Shown one piece after another: positions 7,191 to 14,924 of a stretch of DNA of 64,000 nucleotides. The translations under genes and the position numbers were made by a program. Position 1 is the stretch's first letter. Each line of letters opens with the position of its first letter. The notes below the pieces were generated by a model. That model made no database searches. It was not told where the DNA came from and worked only from the letters and a program-made list of their open reading frames with translations. The stretch is from Bradyrhizobium zhengyangense (GTDB taxonomy: Bacteria > Pseudomonadota > Alphaproteobacteria > Rhizobiales > Xanthobacteraceae): NCBI RefSeq assembly GCF_022012435.1, contig NZ_JAKLUA010000001.1:620001-684000 (forward strand). The letters run 5' to 3'.

Positions 7191-7349
7191 TCAGTCCGTG
7201 TCCGTGGGCTCGTCATCGCGACGATCGCGCGCAAGCTGATGCCAGGCCAGCGCCAGTTCGATGAGGCGTTGCCGGTCGGGGCCTTCCGACGCCGCGGCGC
7301 GCTTCATTGCCGCCTCGGCTTCGTGCTGTGGATCGTACTTGGTACACAT
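7191..7349 (-). CDS. Small conserved-looking hypothetical protein
   Basis: The 52-residue product starts MCTKYDPQHEAEAAMKRAAA and contains LIELALAWHQLARDRRDD. It is a single helical polar segment. Short proteins with the layout A-x-x-x-R-x-x-L-x-x-L-A-x-x-W are common in Bradyrhizobium and are usually left as hypothetical. The upstream extension of the frame is poor in coding character, so I start at 7349. Confidence 0.6.
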   Translation of the reverse strand: MCTKYDPQHEAEAAMKRAAASEGPDRQRLIELALAWHQLARDRRDDEPTDTD

Positions 7350-7645
7350 GAGTGCCGACTCTAACCGCTCGATCCGGACAAGTGCGTGGCAATTTCGTCC
7401 GTATGATTGCGGATAATTGGGCGTGTTACCGACGATTTCGGCACGCTCTAATTGTGACCCGCATAGAATTGCACTGGCGGTTTCAAACCGCACGCAAATC
7501 CCCCGCTGCGCGCGATTGTGACGATCGTACGCACAAATCGGTGAGGCCCGTTCATTTACGCCGATCTGTGAATTGCATCACAGCCGTGGCCCGGCGCGTT
7601 CGCTAAGAAGCAACATAGTACTCCGCAGAACGCGACAGAGGATCG

Positions 7646-7816
7646 ATGGCTGTCCCCCTCACGAGACGAGAAGCCGAAGCGCAAGCGCCCACGTCAACGC
7701 GCAAGGCCGACCTGCACGGCTTCGCCTTTCTCGCAACAATCGCCGTCGTGATGACCGCCTGGATCGGCGCCCTGGTCTGGGCTGCGATGGCGTTCCTGAC
7801 CTGGCTTGTCTCGTAG
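7646..7816 (+). CDS. Small single-span membrane protein
   Basis: ATG 7646 is preceded by AGAGGA and opens a 56-residue frame, MAVPLTRREAEAQAPTSTRK and so on. It ends in a strongly hydrophobic helix (FAFLATIAVVMTAWIGALVW and AAMAFLTWLVS). The N-terminal 25 residues are polar and cytoplasmic by the positive-inside rule. No function can be assigned. It is an independent gene flanked by non-coding sequence. Confidence 0.55.
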   Translation: MAVPLTRREAEAQAPTSTRKADLHGFAFLATIAVVMTAWIGALVWAAMAFLTWLVS

Positions 7817-7829
7817 CGCGGATCGCGCG

Positions 7830-7922
7830 CTATAACAGACAGTGCACGATCTGCACCGTCTTGATCCCCCCGCAAACGATCATGGCCCACAGCGCCAAGC
7901 TGATCTGGATCGCGTCCAGCAT
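7830..7922 (-). CDS. Possible 30-residue membrane microprotein
   Basis: The minus strand encodes MLDAIQISLALWAMIVCGGI and ends KTVQIVHCLL, almost entirely hydrophobic, with a G-rich stretch ahead of the ATG. The size makes chance hard to exclude. It is listed because the composition is that of a single membrane helix and because similar short membrane genes are frequent around it. Confidence 0.35.
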   Translation of the reverse strand: MLDAIQISLALWAMIVCGGIKTVQIVHCLL

Positions 7923-8070
7923 GTTCCCGTCCCCTGCGACTCACCTTTGATTTTTTCTTTGATCAATCGCGTGATGCCGCAATGAGCGCTAGTGGAAATT
8001 TGAGGCAGTTGTTGTGCGCCGCCACAAGGGTTCACCTGCAAAAGCGCAGGCTTCGGCGACCTCCGGAACA

Positions 8071-8098
8071 AATGAGGCGGACCTGAGCCCGCCTCATT
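8071..8098. terminator. Hairpin after the glycine-zipper gene
   Basis: AATGAGGCGG and CCGCCTCATT form a 10-base perfect stem with an 8-base loop, 24 bases beyond the stop of the minus-strand gene at 8122. The A/T-rich base of the stem on both sides fits an intrinsic terminator for that gene. Confidence 0.65.
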
Positions 8099-8121
8099 CA
8101 GTTCAGATCTCGCTCGAGCGC

Positions 8122-8910
8122 TCAGTAGCAGGCGCGCGGATCGGCCTGCACGTACTGGCCACTCGGATAGCGATAGTAGCAAACGCCCTCGGCGACATAG
8201 TAGCCGGGACGCGAAGCGGCCGTTGCTCCAGCGATTGCGCCGGTCGCGCCACCGATGATGGCACCCGCGGCTGCGCCCGAGGCTCTGCCGGAAATCAGTC
8301 CGCCGAGCACACCCCCGACGATGGCGCCGCCCAGCGCGCTCGCGCCGGGATCGGGGGCCGGCGGCGGCGGCGGCGGTTCGTAGGCCACGGGCGGGCCCGG
8401 TGGCGGCGCGTAGGCCACCGGCGCGTCGTCCACATAGTCCTCGGAGATATAGGCGGGCGGGCCATCCATCCGTTGCGGATAATAATACCAGACGCCGCCG
8501 ACATCCCACCACCAGCCGGGACGGCCATTGTGAACCTCGTGACGCCAGCGTCCGCCCTCCCAGGCGAGATTGCCGCGGTAGGCGTGTCCACCCCAGTCGC
8601 GCGCGGGCGCCGGACCGCGCGCCATGGTGCGGCCGGGCCCCGGGGGCGGCGCAGCGGCACGGTGCGGACCGGGACCCGGTCCGGGCGCCATATGGGCCTG
8701 ACCACTGGGTTGCGTCACGGTACGCCCTGCCTGCGGCGGCGGACCTTTGCGCGCGTTCTGATTGGTCGGCGGCGGGCTGCCTGCGCCCTGCCCTGGCGGC
8801 TGGCCGGCACCCTTGGGCGGACCGGCGTCCTGCGCCTGCGCGGACAATGCCAGCAACGACATGGCCGAAACCACGGGAATGATGATCTTCATGCGGCTGG
8901 ACGCACTCAT
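8122..8910 (-). CDS. Secreted proline-rich glycine-zipper protein
   Basis: The 262-residue product starts with a signal peptide (MKIIIPVVSAMSLLALSAQA, cleaved near AQA-QD) and a long Pro/Gly/Gln-rich low-complexity region (about residues 28-110). A compact Trp/Tyr segment (GWWWDVGGVWYYYPQRM) follows. A glycine-zipper region at about residues 195-235 (GGAIVGGVLGGLISGRASGA) comes next, and a final YRYPSGQYVQADPRACY. Glycine zippers of this kind are known in outer-membrane or envelope lipoprotein-like proteins. The location is probably periplasm or outer membrane. A second ATG 18 bases downstream could also be the start. Confidence 0.75.
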   Translation of the reverse strand: MSASSRMKIIIPVVSAMSLLALSAQAQDAGPPKGAGQPPGQGAGSPPPTNQNARKGPPPQAGRTVTQPSGQAHMAPGPGPGPHRAAAPPPGPGRTMARGPAPARDWGGHAYRGNLAWEGGRWRHEVHNGRPGWWWDVGGVWYYYPQRMDGPPAYISEDYVDDAPVAYAPPPGPPVAYEPPPPPPAPDPGASALGGAIVGGVLGGLISGRASGAAAGAIIGGATGAIAGATAASRPGYYVAEGVCYYRYPSGQYVQADPRACY

Positions 8911-9081
8911 CGGTGCCTACCCCTTACTTTCAGAAATTGCCGTGGCCCACGCGCGATAGACGAATCGGATCGCATTTGGCTGATGCCGGCTGACATAATT
9001 GACCTGCCAAGGCCATTTATGTCCCGTTACAAATGTTTAAGATCGCGGCGAATTTTCGTCCGGACGGGCGGCGGGCCGGGC

Positions 9082-9318
9082 TTAGCGAGCCGGCTCGATC
9101 ACATCGCAATTGCGTCGCCCCGACATCAGGCAATCCTGCATCTTGCTGGCGGCGGTTAGGTCCCGAGCGAGCCACAGGCCGACCGCGAGAAGAACGGCAG
9201 CAATGATGAGACCCGCGATCGCTCCGCGACGACTGTCGCCGGATGGGCGCTTGGGCGAAGGATTCGGCGAAGCTTTGGGCTTCTCTACGGGATCGGGCAT
9301 CGAGTCCGGCTGGGACAT
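9082..9318 (-). CDS. Small membrane protein with cytoplasmic Pro-rich tail
   Basis: The 78-residue product has a polar Pro/Lys/Ser-rich N-terminus (about 30 residues). One transmembrane helix (GAIAGLIIAAVLLAVGLWLA) follows, then a short C-terminal segment with two cysteines (DCLMSGRRNCDV) that would lie outside the cytoplasm and could form a disulfide. No family name is known to me. The neighbouring downstream gene is of the same type. Confidence 0.7.
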   Translation of the reverse strand: MSQPDSMPDPVEKPKASPNPSPKRPSGDSRRGAIAGLIIAAVLLAVGLWLARDLTAASKMQDCLMSGRRNCDVIEPAR

Positions 9319-9393
9319 GGCGACCTTGGCGCTCGGCGAGGCCGTTTATCACCTCTGCGACCTCGCGTCACATCCCCGCGCGGCTTTCGCCGT

Positions 9394-9630
9394 TCAACCC
9401 TTGGTCTGCCTCACCGCTTCCTTGCGCAAGGTCTCGACCGCCGGGATCGCCTGCTGGGTGCGCGGCGCGCAGCTCGTCAGGATGAATGCGGTTTGGGTGC
9501 ACTCCCAGGCGGCTCCAAGAACGGTACTTTCGATGGGCTGCGGACGGGCAGCCAGCAGCACCGCGCCTACGACCGCCACTGCGGCGACCACGATCGCAAG
9601 GGCTTTCAGGCTCAGCCGGAAAAAGATCAT
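9394..9630 (-). CDS. Small membrane-anchored protein
   Basis: This 78-residue protein starts MIFFRLSLKALAIVVAAVAV, an N-terminal hydrophobic anchor or signal. About 50 residues outside the membrane follow, containing two cysteines (WECTQTAF and SCAPRTQQ). The arrangement parallels the next gene (9082-9318), and the two may form an operon 75 bases apart. Function is unknown. Confidence 0.7.
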   Translation of the reverse strand: MIFFRLSLKALAIVVAAVAVVGAVLLAARPQPIESTVLGAAWECTQTAFILTSCAPRTQQAIPAVETLRKEAVRQTKG

Positions 9631-9794
9631 GCCCGTGCTCCGTCTCGTATGGCGGACGCTAGGCGCCGCCGCTGGGTGTCCTTATGAGGGACATCACAAT
9701 TCGGCAGTTTTTCCGGGCTACGAATGGTCGGCTGGTTAAGCGATTTCGTGGACCTGATCGGCTGCGATTATGGGTGGCTTCACGGCGCGTGGCG

Positions 9795-9863
9795 ATGTAC
9801 ACGCTTCTGCGTCGTGTGGTGCCTGCTTGTGCCCAGCCGACGTACCAACAGTCACCCATTTAG
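9795..9863 (+). CDS. Possible 22-residue upstream ORF
   Basis: A short frame, MYTLLRRVVPACAQPTYQQS and two more residues, ends 26 bases before the GTG of the DUF6481 gene. It could be a leader peptide or a chance frame. No clear ribosome site is seen. It is listed only because it is a closed ATG-to-stop unit in the leader of a real gene. Confidence 0.2.
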   Translation: MYTLLRRVVPACAQPTYQQSPI

Positions 9864-9889
9864 GATTGAAAGCGAGGAAGGCAAGGCCC

Positions 9890-10237
9890 GTGAGTGGATT
9901 TAGGGAACCAGGCTTCACCGACCGGCAGAAGGCGGCGCAGGAAGCGCGCAAAAATCTTTTGAACAAATTCAAGTCGCAGCCGGGGCACGACGATCCTGCG
10001 GTGGCGGCGAAGCGTGCCGAGCGCGAGGCGCTTGCAGCCAAGCGCACCGAAGCCAAGGCCGCGCGCGAGGCCGAAAAGGCCGAGCAGAAGCGCCTCGCAG
10101 AAGAGGCCAAGGCCGCTGAAGCTGCACGCCTTGCGCGTGAGGCCGAGGAAGCGGCCGCCAAGGCGGCAGCGCTCGAGGCCGAGCAGAAGGCCAAGCGCGA
10201 CGCCCGCTACGCCGCCCGCAAGGCCAAGCGGAAGTGA
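9890..10237 (+). CDS. DUF6481 family protein
   Basis: The gene starts at GTG 9890, preceded by GAGGAAGGCAAGG. The 115-residue product begins VSGFREPGFTDRQKAAQEAR and continues as a long Ala/Lys/Glu/Arg helix (AAKRAEREALAAKRTEAKAA and onward) that must form a highly charged single helix or coiled coil. This matches the DUF6481 family seen across rhizobia. The function is unknown. A strong terminator hairpin follows at 10249-10282, so it is transcribed alone or as the last gene. Confidence 0.8.
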   Translation: MSGFREPGFTDRQKAAQEARKNLLNKFKSQPGHDDPAVAAKRAEREALAAKRTEAKAAREAEKAEQKRLAEEAKAAEAARLAREAEEAAAKAAALEAEQKAKRDARYAARKAKRK

Positions 10238-10248
10238 TCTTCAGCAAA

Positions 10249-10282
10249 ATTTGACCTGAGGCGCGTGCGCTTCAGGTCAAAT
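10249..10282 (+). terminator. Intrinsic terminator after DUF6481 gene
   Basis: ATTTGACCTGA and TCAGGTCAAAT form an 11-base perfect stem around a 12-base GC-rich loop, 11 bases past the DUF6481 stop. The A/T-rich stem base could serve both strands. Confidence 0.65.
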
Positions 10283-10393
10283 GATGCCGGACCGGGCGCG
10301 CCAGCGCGCAACCGGCGATGGACCGTGGGCGTACACTGATCAAACGCAGGCCGGGCTCGCCTCGTTGGAGGCGGCCGGCATGACGACAGGAGA

Positions 10394-10639
10394 TCAGTTT
10401 TTCTTCATCATCCCGTCGTCTTTCTTCATGCCATCCTTGGACATCGTATCTTTCTTCATCATGCCGTCGTCCTTGGACATGTGATCCTTCTTCATACCGT
10501 CCTTGGACATCGTGTCCTTCTTCATCATGCCGTCGTCCTTGCCCATCTTGTCCTGGGCAAAAGCGGCCGGCGACAGCGCCAGGCCAAGCGAGAGAGCGGC
10601 AGCCGAGACGCCGAGCACGATGCGGGTGCGAATGGTCAT
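10394..10639 (-). CDS. Pentapeptide MXKDX repeat protein, secreted
   Basis: The 81-residue product has a signal peptide (MTIRTRIVLGVSAAALSLGL, cleaved after SPAAFAQ). Its mature part consists almost wholly of MxKDx repeats (DKMGKDDGMMKKDTMSKDGM and so on). This is the MXKDX repeat family found as small secreted proteins in proteobacteria. The mature protein is very rich in Met, Lys and Asp, which suggests metal or oxidant interaction, but no function is established. The repeats are also visible at DNA level and could expand or contract. Confidence 0.85.
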   Translation of the reverse strand: MTIRTRIVLGVSAAALSLGLALSPAAFAQDKMGKDDGMMKKDTMSKDGMKKDHMSKDDGMMKKDTMSKDGMKKDDGMMKKN

Positions 10640-10985
10640 GAGAAATATTCCCTTCGAGATGGTGTTGTGAAAGCGACAGGTGCCGCTACTCAATCTCGAC
10701 GGATCGGCACGCATGCTTGTTACGCGGCATCGCGAACTTTTTTCGTAAGCCGCCTGACGCCTGCGCGATCGCTCCTTGACCAAAAGCGTTAACGACCGAA
10801 ACACGAGGGCCCGGCGAGTGCAGCGCAGCAAGGCGAACACTTGCCGGAGCCTTCGGTCTCGAACTATCAGATGAGAGAAGTTCGGGTGAAAGACCGGCTA
10901 GGATGGGCCTCTGCGCCGGTCTCTTGATCCACCCAAATTACGTCAAACAAGAACCGTCCCAAGAAACCGTCGAAGGGGATACTCC
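10640..10985. other. Intergenic region before the TRAP operon
   Basis: This gap carries the promoter regions of the minus-strand MXKDX gene and the plus-strand TRAP operon. The only structure I see is a hairpin, AGACCGGC (10891-10898) with GCCGGTCT (10915-10922), about 65 bases before the TRAP start. It may be a terminator remnant or a leader structure. No further gene is supported. Confidence 0.5.
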
Positions 10986-12008
10986 ATGTTCACGCGTCGT
11001 CACCTGCTCGCGAATGCTGTCGCAGCCCCCGCCATTCTCCGCTTCGGCATCGGCACCGCGCATGCCGCGACCACGCTGAAGATCTCACACCAGTTTCCCG
11101 GCGGCACCATCGACAAGGGCGATTTCCGCGACCGGCTCTGCCGCATGTTCGCGGCTGAAGTCAGTAAGCGCAGCAATGGCGACATTGCCGCCGAGATCTA
11201 TCCGAACTCCTCGCTGATCAAGACCAACGCGCAGTTCTCCGCGATGCGCAAGGGCGCGCTCGACATCTCGCTGTATCCGATGCCCTATGCCGGCGGCGAA
11301 CTGCCGGAGACCAATATCGGCCTGATGCCCGGCCTCGTCACCACCTACGACCAGGGCATCCGCTGGAAGAAGGAGCCGGTCGGCAAGGCGCTCTCCGACT
11401 TCCTCGCCGACAAGGGCATCATCCTGCTCTCTTGGGTGTGGCAGGCCGGCGGCGTCGCCAGCCGCTCCAAGCCGATCGTGGCGCCGGAAGACGCCAAGGG
11501 CATGAAGGTGCGCGGCGGCTCGCGCGAGATGGACATGGTGCTGCAGACCGCCGGCGCCTCGGTGCTGTCGGTGCCGTCCAACGAAATCTACGCGGCGATG
11601 CAGACCGGCGCATGCGATGCCGGCATCACCTCCTCCACCAGCCTGATCTCGTTCCGCCTCGAAGAGGTCGCGAAGTCGCTGACCTCGGGCGCGGGTACGT
11701 CCTACTGGTTCATGCTCGAGCCTCTGATGATGTCGAAGGCGATCTTCGACAAGCTGCCGAAGAACCAGCAGGACATCCTCGTCGCCGTCGGTGAAGAGTT
11801 AGAGGCCTTCGGCCGCAAGGGCGCACAGGATGACGATATCGAGGTCGCCAAGGTCTATGAGAAGGCCGGCGCCAAGGTCTCGGCGCTCGATGCCGCCACC
11901 GTCGGCAAATGGCGCGACATCGCACGCGATACCGCGTGGAAGGATTACGGCGCCAAGACCGCGACCGCCGCCAACCTGCTCAAGCTCGCCTCCGACGTCG
12001 CTGCATGA
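10986..12008 (+). CDS. dctP: TRAP transporter solute-binding protein (DctP type)
   Basis: The 340-residue protein begins MFTRRHLLANAVAAPAILRF, a twin-arginine-like signal ending near AHA-ATTLKISHQF. It has the classical DctP fold motifs: TLKISHQFPGG at the mature N-terminus, KVRGGSREMDMVLQTAGASV with the conserved carboxylate-binding Arg, and PSNEIYAAMQTGACDAGITS. It captures an organic acid in the periplasm and passes it to the QM permease encoded directly downstream. The stop overlaps the next ATG (ATGA). The substrate cannot be told. The convergent leucine-degradation operon next door may be coincidence. The symbol names the family only. Confidence 0.9.
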   Translation: MFTRRHLLANAVAAPAILRFGIGTAHAATTLKISHQFPGGTIDKGDFRDRLCRMFAAEVSKRSNGDIAAEIYPNSSLIKTNAQFSAMRKGALDISLYPMPYAGGELPETNIGLMPGLVTTYDQGIRWKKEPVGKALSDFLADKGIILLSWVWQAGGVASRSKPIVAPEDAKGMKVRGGSREMDMVLQTAGASVLSVPSNEIYAAMQTGACDAGITSSTSLISFRLEEVAKSLTSGAGTSYWFMLEPLMMSKAIFDKLPKNQQDILVAVGEELEAFGRKGAQDDDIEVAKVYEKAGAKVSALDAATVGKWRDIARDTAWKDYGAKTATAANLLKLASDVAA

Positions 12009-12559
12009 GCCACGGCCCTCTGCCGGATCGTGACGATCAGGCGAATGCTGCCGCACGGACCGGCCTTGCGGCAGCGCTCGATCGCGGTCTCGCGATCCTC
12101 AACCGCATCATCCTCGTATTCGCCGCACTGGCGCTGGTCGCGGCCTGCGCCATCCTGAGCTACAGCGTGCTGAGCCGCGCGCTGTTCAAGGCCGCCAATT
12201 ACTGGCAGGACGAGGCCGCCGTGTTCCTCCTGGTCGGCGCGACCTTCATGACGGCGGCCTACGTGCAGCAGAACCGCGGCCATATCGGCATCGAAGCCTT
12301 CGTCGGCCTGCTGTCGCCGCTGGCAAACAGGATCCGGCTCTGGATCGTCGATGCCGCAACGTTCCTGTTCTGCGCCTTCTTCACCTGGAAGTCGTGGACG
12401 CTGACACATGAGGCCTATGTCGACGGCCAGGTCTCGAACTCGATGTGGTCGCCGCCGCTCGCCGTTCCCTATTCCCTGATGGCGCTTGGCATGAGCCTGC
12501 TCTGCGTCCAGATCCTCGTGCAGCTGGCGCTGCCCTTCGCTGGAGCCAGGCGGTCATGA
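12005..12559 (+). CDS. dctQ: TRAP transporter small permease (DctQ type)
   Basis: The 184-residue membrane protein has four predicted transmembrane helices (for example LNRIILVFAALALVAACAIL). It also has the family pattern NYWQDEAAVFLLVGATFMTA, with conserved W-x-D-E in helix 2, and NRGHIGIEAFVGLL. Together with DctM it forms the inner-membrane TRAP permease, driven by an ion gradient. I start at ATG 12005 because it overlaps the stop of the binding-protein gene. Its stop overlaps the start of dctM, so the three genes are translationally coupled. Confidence 0.88.
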   Translation: MSHGPLPDRDDQANAAARTGLAAALDRGLAILNRIILVFAALALVAACAILSYSVLSRALFKAANYWQDEAAVFLLVGATFMTAAYVQQNRGHIGIEAFVGLLSPLANRIRLWIVDAATFLFCAFFTWKSWTLTHEAYVDGQVSNSMWSPPLAVPYSLMALGMSLLCVQILVQLALPFAGARRS

Positions 12560-13914
12560 GCGTTTTCGGCATCGGTATCGCTTACGGAGTGGCGACGCTG
12601 CTCGTGATGTTTTCGGGCATGCCGATTGCGTTCGCGCTCGGCGCGGTCGCGGTCGTGTTCATGGGGATCTACATGCCCTCGGCCTCGCTCGATACGGTGA
12701 CGCAGAACGTCTACGAGGAGATGGCCTCGATCACGCTGCTGTCGATCCCGCTCTTCATCCTGAAGGGTGCGGCGATCGGCAAGTCGCGCGCTGGCCAGGA
12801 TCTCTATTCCGCGCTGCACGCCTGGCTGCACCGCGTGCCCGGCGGCCTCGGCGTCGCCAACGTGTTCGCCTGCGCTTTGTTTGCGGCAATGGCGGGCTCA
12901 AGCCCTGCGACCTGCTCGGCCATCGGCTCGGCCGGCATCCCCGAGATGCGCAAGCGCGGCTATTCCGGCGGCTTTGCCGCCGGCATCATCGCCGCCGGCG
13001 GCACGCTCGGCATTCTCCTGCCGCCCTCGATCACCATGATCCTGTTTGCGGTCGCCGCCGAAAAGTCGCTCGGGCGGCTATTCCTCGCCGGCATCGGTCC
13101 CGGCCTGTTGCTGGTCTCGCTGTTCGGTTTCTACGCGGTGTTCCGCTTCCGCCGGGAATATGCCGCGGCCGAAGCGGCCTACAAGAACGGCGGCCCGGAA
13201 GCGGCAATCCTTGCCCGCGACGAATACACACTCGCCGAACGTTTCAGTGTTCTGCCCCGCGTGATCCCGTTCGTGCTGCTGCTCACCGGTGTCATGGCAG
13301 CGCTCTATGGCGGCTTTGCCACGCCGTCGGAGACCGCCGGCCTTGGCGGACTTTTGGCGCTGGGGCTGATCGCGGCGATCTACGGCGTGTGGCGGCCTGA
13401 GGATCTCGGCCCGATCATGAAGTCGACGGTCCGGGAATCGACGATGCTGATGATGATCATCGGCATGTCGCTGCTCTATTCCTACGTGATGAGCTATCTG
13501 CACATCTCGCAATCGGCCGCCGAATCCGTCGTCGCGATGCATCTGCCGCGCTGGGGGCTGCTGTTCGCGGTCCTCGTCATGGTGGTCGTGCTGGGTTTCT
13601 TCCTGCCGCCGGTCTCGATCATCCTGATGACCGCGCCGATCATCCTGCCGCCGCTCCGCGCCGCCAATTTCGACATCATCTGGTTTGGCGTGGTCATGAC
13701 CATCGTGATGGAGATGGGGCTGATCCATCCACCCGTCGGACTCAACATCTTCGTCATCCGCAACGTCGCCCCGGATATTCCGCTGAGCGAGGTGATCTGG
13801 GGCACACTGCCCTTCGTGCTCCTGATGATGGGCGCGGTGCTGCTGCTGTGTCTGGTGCCGGAGATCTCGACCTGGCTGCCGGATTTGGTGATGGGGCCGG
13901 ACGGAAGCAGGTGA
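12556..13914 (+). CDS. dctM: TRAP transporter large permease (DctM type)
   Basis: The 452-residue protein starts MSVFGIGIAYGVATLLVMFS at the ATG overlapping the DctQ stop. It has about 12 hydrophobic segments and the DctM signatures SSPATCSAIGSAGIPEMRKR, GGTLGILLPPSITMILF and GLIHPPVGLNIFVI. This is the transport channel of the TRAP system. It is the last gene of the operon, and a long perfect inverted repeat follows at 13929-14004. Confidence 0.9.
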   Translation: MSVFGIGIAYGVATLLVMFSGMPIAFALGAVAVVFMGIYMPSASLDTVTQNVYEEMASITLLSIPLFILKGAAIGKSRAGQDLYSALHAWLHRVPGGLGVANVFACALFAAMAGSSPATCSAIGSAGIPEMRKRGYSGGFAAGIIAAGGTLGILLPPSITMILFAVAAEKSLGRLFLAGIGPGLLLVSLFGFYAVFRFRREYAAAEAAYKNGGPEAAILARDEYTLAERFSVLPRVIPFVLLLTGVMAALYGGFATPSETAGLGGLLALGLIAAIYGVWRPEDLGPIMKSTVRESTMLMMIIGMSLLYSYVMSYLHISQSAAESVVAMHLPRWGLLFAVLVMVVVLGFFLPPVSIILMTAPIILPPLRAANFDIIWFGVVMTIVMEMGLIHPPVGLNIFVIRNVAPDIPLSEVIWGTLPFVLLMMGAVLLLCLVPEISTWLPDLVMGPDGSR

Positions 13915-13928
13915 CGCTCTCACCACCG

Positions 13929-14004
13929 TCATTGCGAGCGCAGCGAAGCAATCCAGAGTCTTTCCGCGGTGGGATTCTGGATTGCTTCGCTGCGCTCGCA
14001 ATGA
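13929..14004. repeat. 29-base perfect inverted repeat between convergent genes
   Basis: TCATTGCGAGCGCAGCGAAG plus nine more bases at 13929-13957 is exactly complementary to 13976-14004, with an 18-base loop. It sits between the converging dctM and HMG-CoA lyase genes. The GCGAGCGCAGCGAAGCAATC motif is a common dispersed intergenic repeat in Bradyrhizobium as far as I recall. It could serve as a bidirectional transcription barrier. Confidence 0.85.
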
Positions 14005-14011
14005 CCGAGGA

Positions 14012-14923
14012 CTAGGAAGCAGCCCGCTTCTTCTTCGCATTCAGCGCCGAAGCCACGCGGCTCACCGGCGGCTTGCCCAGCACGACGCTCATCGCGTTCG
14101 TCGCCGCGAGCAGCTTGTCAATATCGACCCCGGTCCTCACGCCCATGCCCTCGAACATGTAGACGACGTCCTCGGTCGCGACGTTGCCCGTCGCCCCGGG
14201 CGCGTAGGGACAGCCGCCGAGCCCACCAGCGGCAGCGTCAATGACGCGGACGCCCTCCTCCAGGCCAGCATAGAGATTGGCCAGCGCCTGGCCGTAGGTA
14301 TCGTGGAAATGCATCGCGAGCTTTGCGGCGGGAACGTTGGCGGCGACCACGCGCAGCATCTCCTTGGCCTTGGCAGGCGTGCCGACGCCGATGGTGTCGC
14401 CGAGCGATATCTCGTAGCAGCCGAGGTCCCACAACGTGCCGGCGAGATCGGCGACCGCCTTCGGCTTGATCTCGCCGTCGAAGGGGCAGCCGAGCACGCA
14501 GGAGATATAACCGCGCACCTTCACGCCATCGTCCCTGGCGCGCGCCAGCACCGGCTTGAACCGCTCAATGGACTCCGCGACCGTGCAGTTGATGTTGGCG
14601 CGCGAGAACCCTTCCGAGGCGGCCGCAAACACCGAAACAACTTTCGCGCCGGCCGCGCGGGCGGCGTCATAGCCCTTCTCGTTCGGCACGAGCACGTGGA
14701 ATTCAGCGCCCTTGACGTGGCTGACGCCGCGCAGCACGGCGTCGGAGCTCGCCATTTGCGGGATTGCCTTGGGCGAGACGAAGGCGCCGACCTCGACGGT
14801 ATGAAGTCCAGCTCCAACCAGCGCCTCGATGAAGGCGATGCGGGCCTCAACGCCGACCAGCGTCTTCTCGTTCTGGAGCCCGTCGCGGGGCCCCATCTCG
14901 ACGATGCGGACGGGATCGCTCAT
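14012..14923 (-). CDS. mvaB: Hydroxymethylglutaryl-CoA lyase
   Basis: The 303-residue enzyme splits HMG-CoA into acetoacetate and acetyl-CoA, the last step of leucine degradation. The DRE-TIM metallolyase motifs are visible: EMGPRDGLQNE near the N-terminus, HFHDTYGQALANL (metal-binding His-x-His), and the signature GLGGCPYAPGATGNVATEDV with its catalytic cysteine. Length is normal for the family. It is the last gene of the liu-type operon, one base after the carboxylase alpha subunit gene. Confidence 0.93.
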   Translation of the reverse strand: MSDPVRIVEMGPRDGLQNEKTLVGVEARIAFIEALVGAGLHTVEVGAFVSPKAIPQMASSDAVLRGVSHVKGAEFHVLVPNEKGYDAARAAGAKVVSVFAAASEGFSRANINCTVAESIERFKPVLARARDDGVKVRGYISCVLGCPFDGEIKPKAVADLAGTLWDLGCYEISLGDTIGVGTPAKAKEMLRVVAANVPAAKLAMHFHDTYGQALANLYAGLEEGVRVIDAAAGGLGGCPYAPGATGNVATEDVVYMFEGMGVRTGVDIDKLLAATNAMSVVLGKPPVSRVASALNAKKKRAAS

Positions 14924-14924
14924 G

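Noticed and set aside
9659..9859. 66-residue minus-strand frame beginning MGDCWYVGWAQAG
   Set aside because: It has no domain or good ribosome site and overlaps the leader of the DUF6481 gene. It looks like antisense of that leader.
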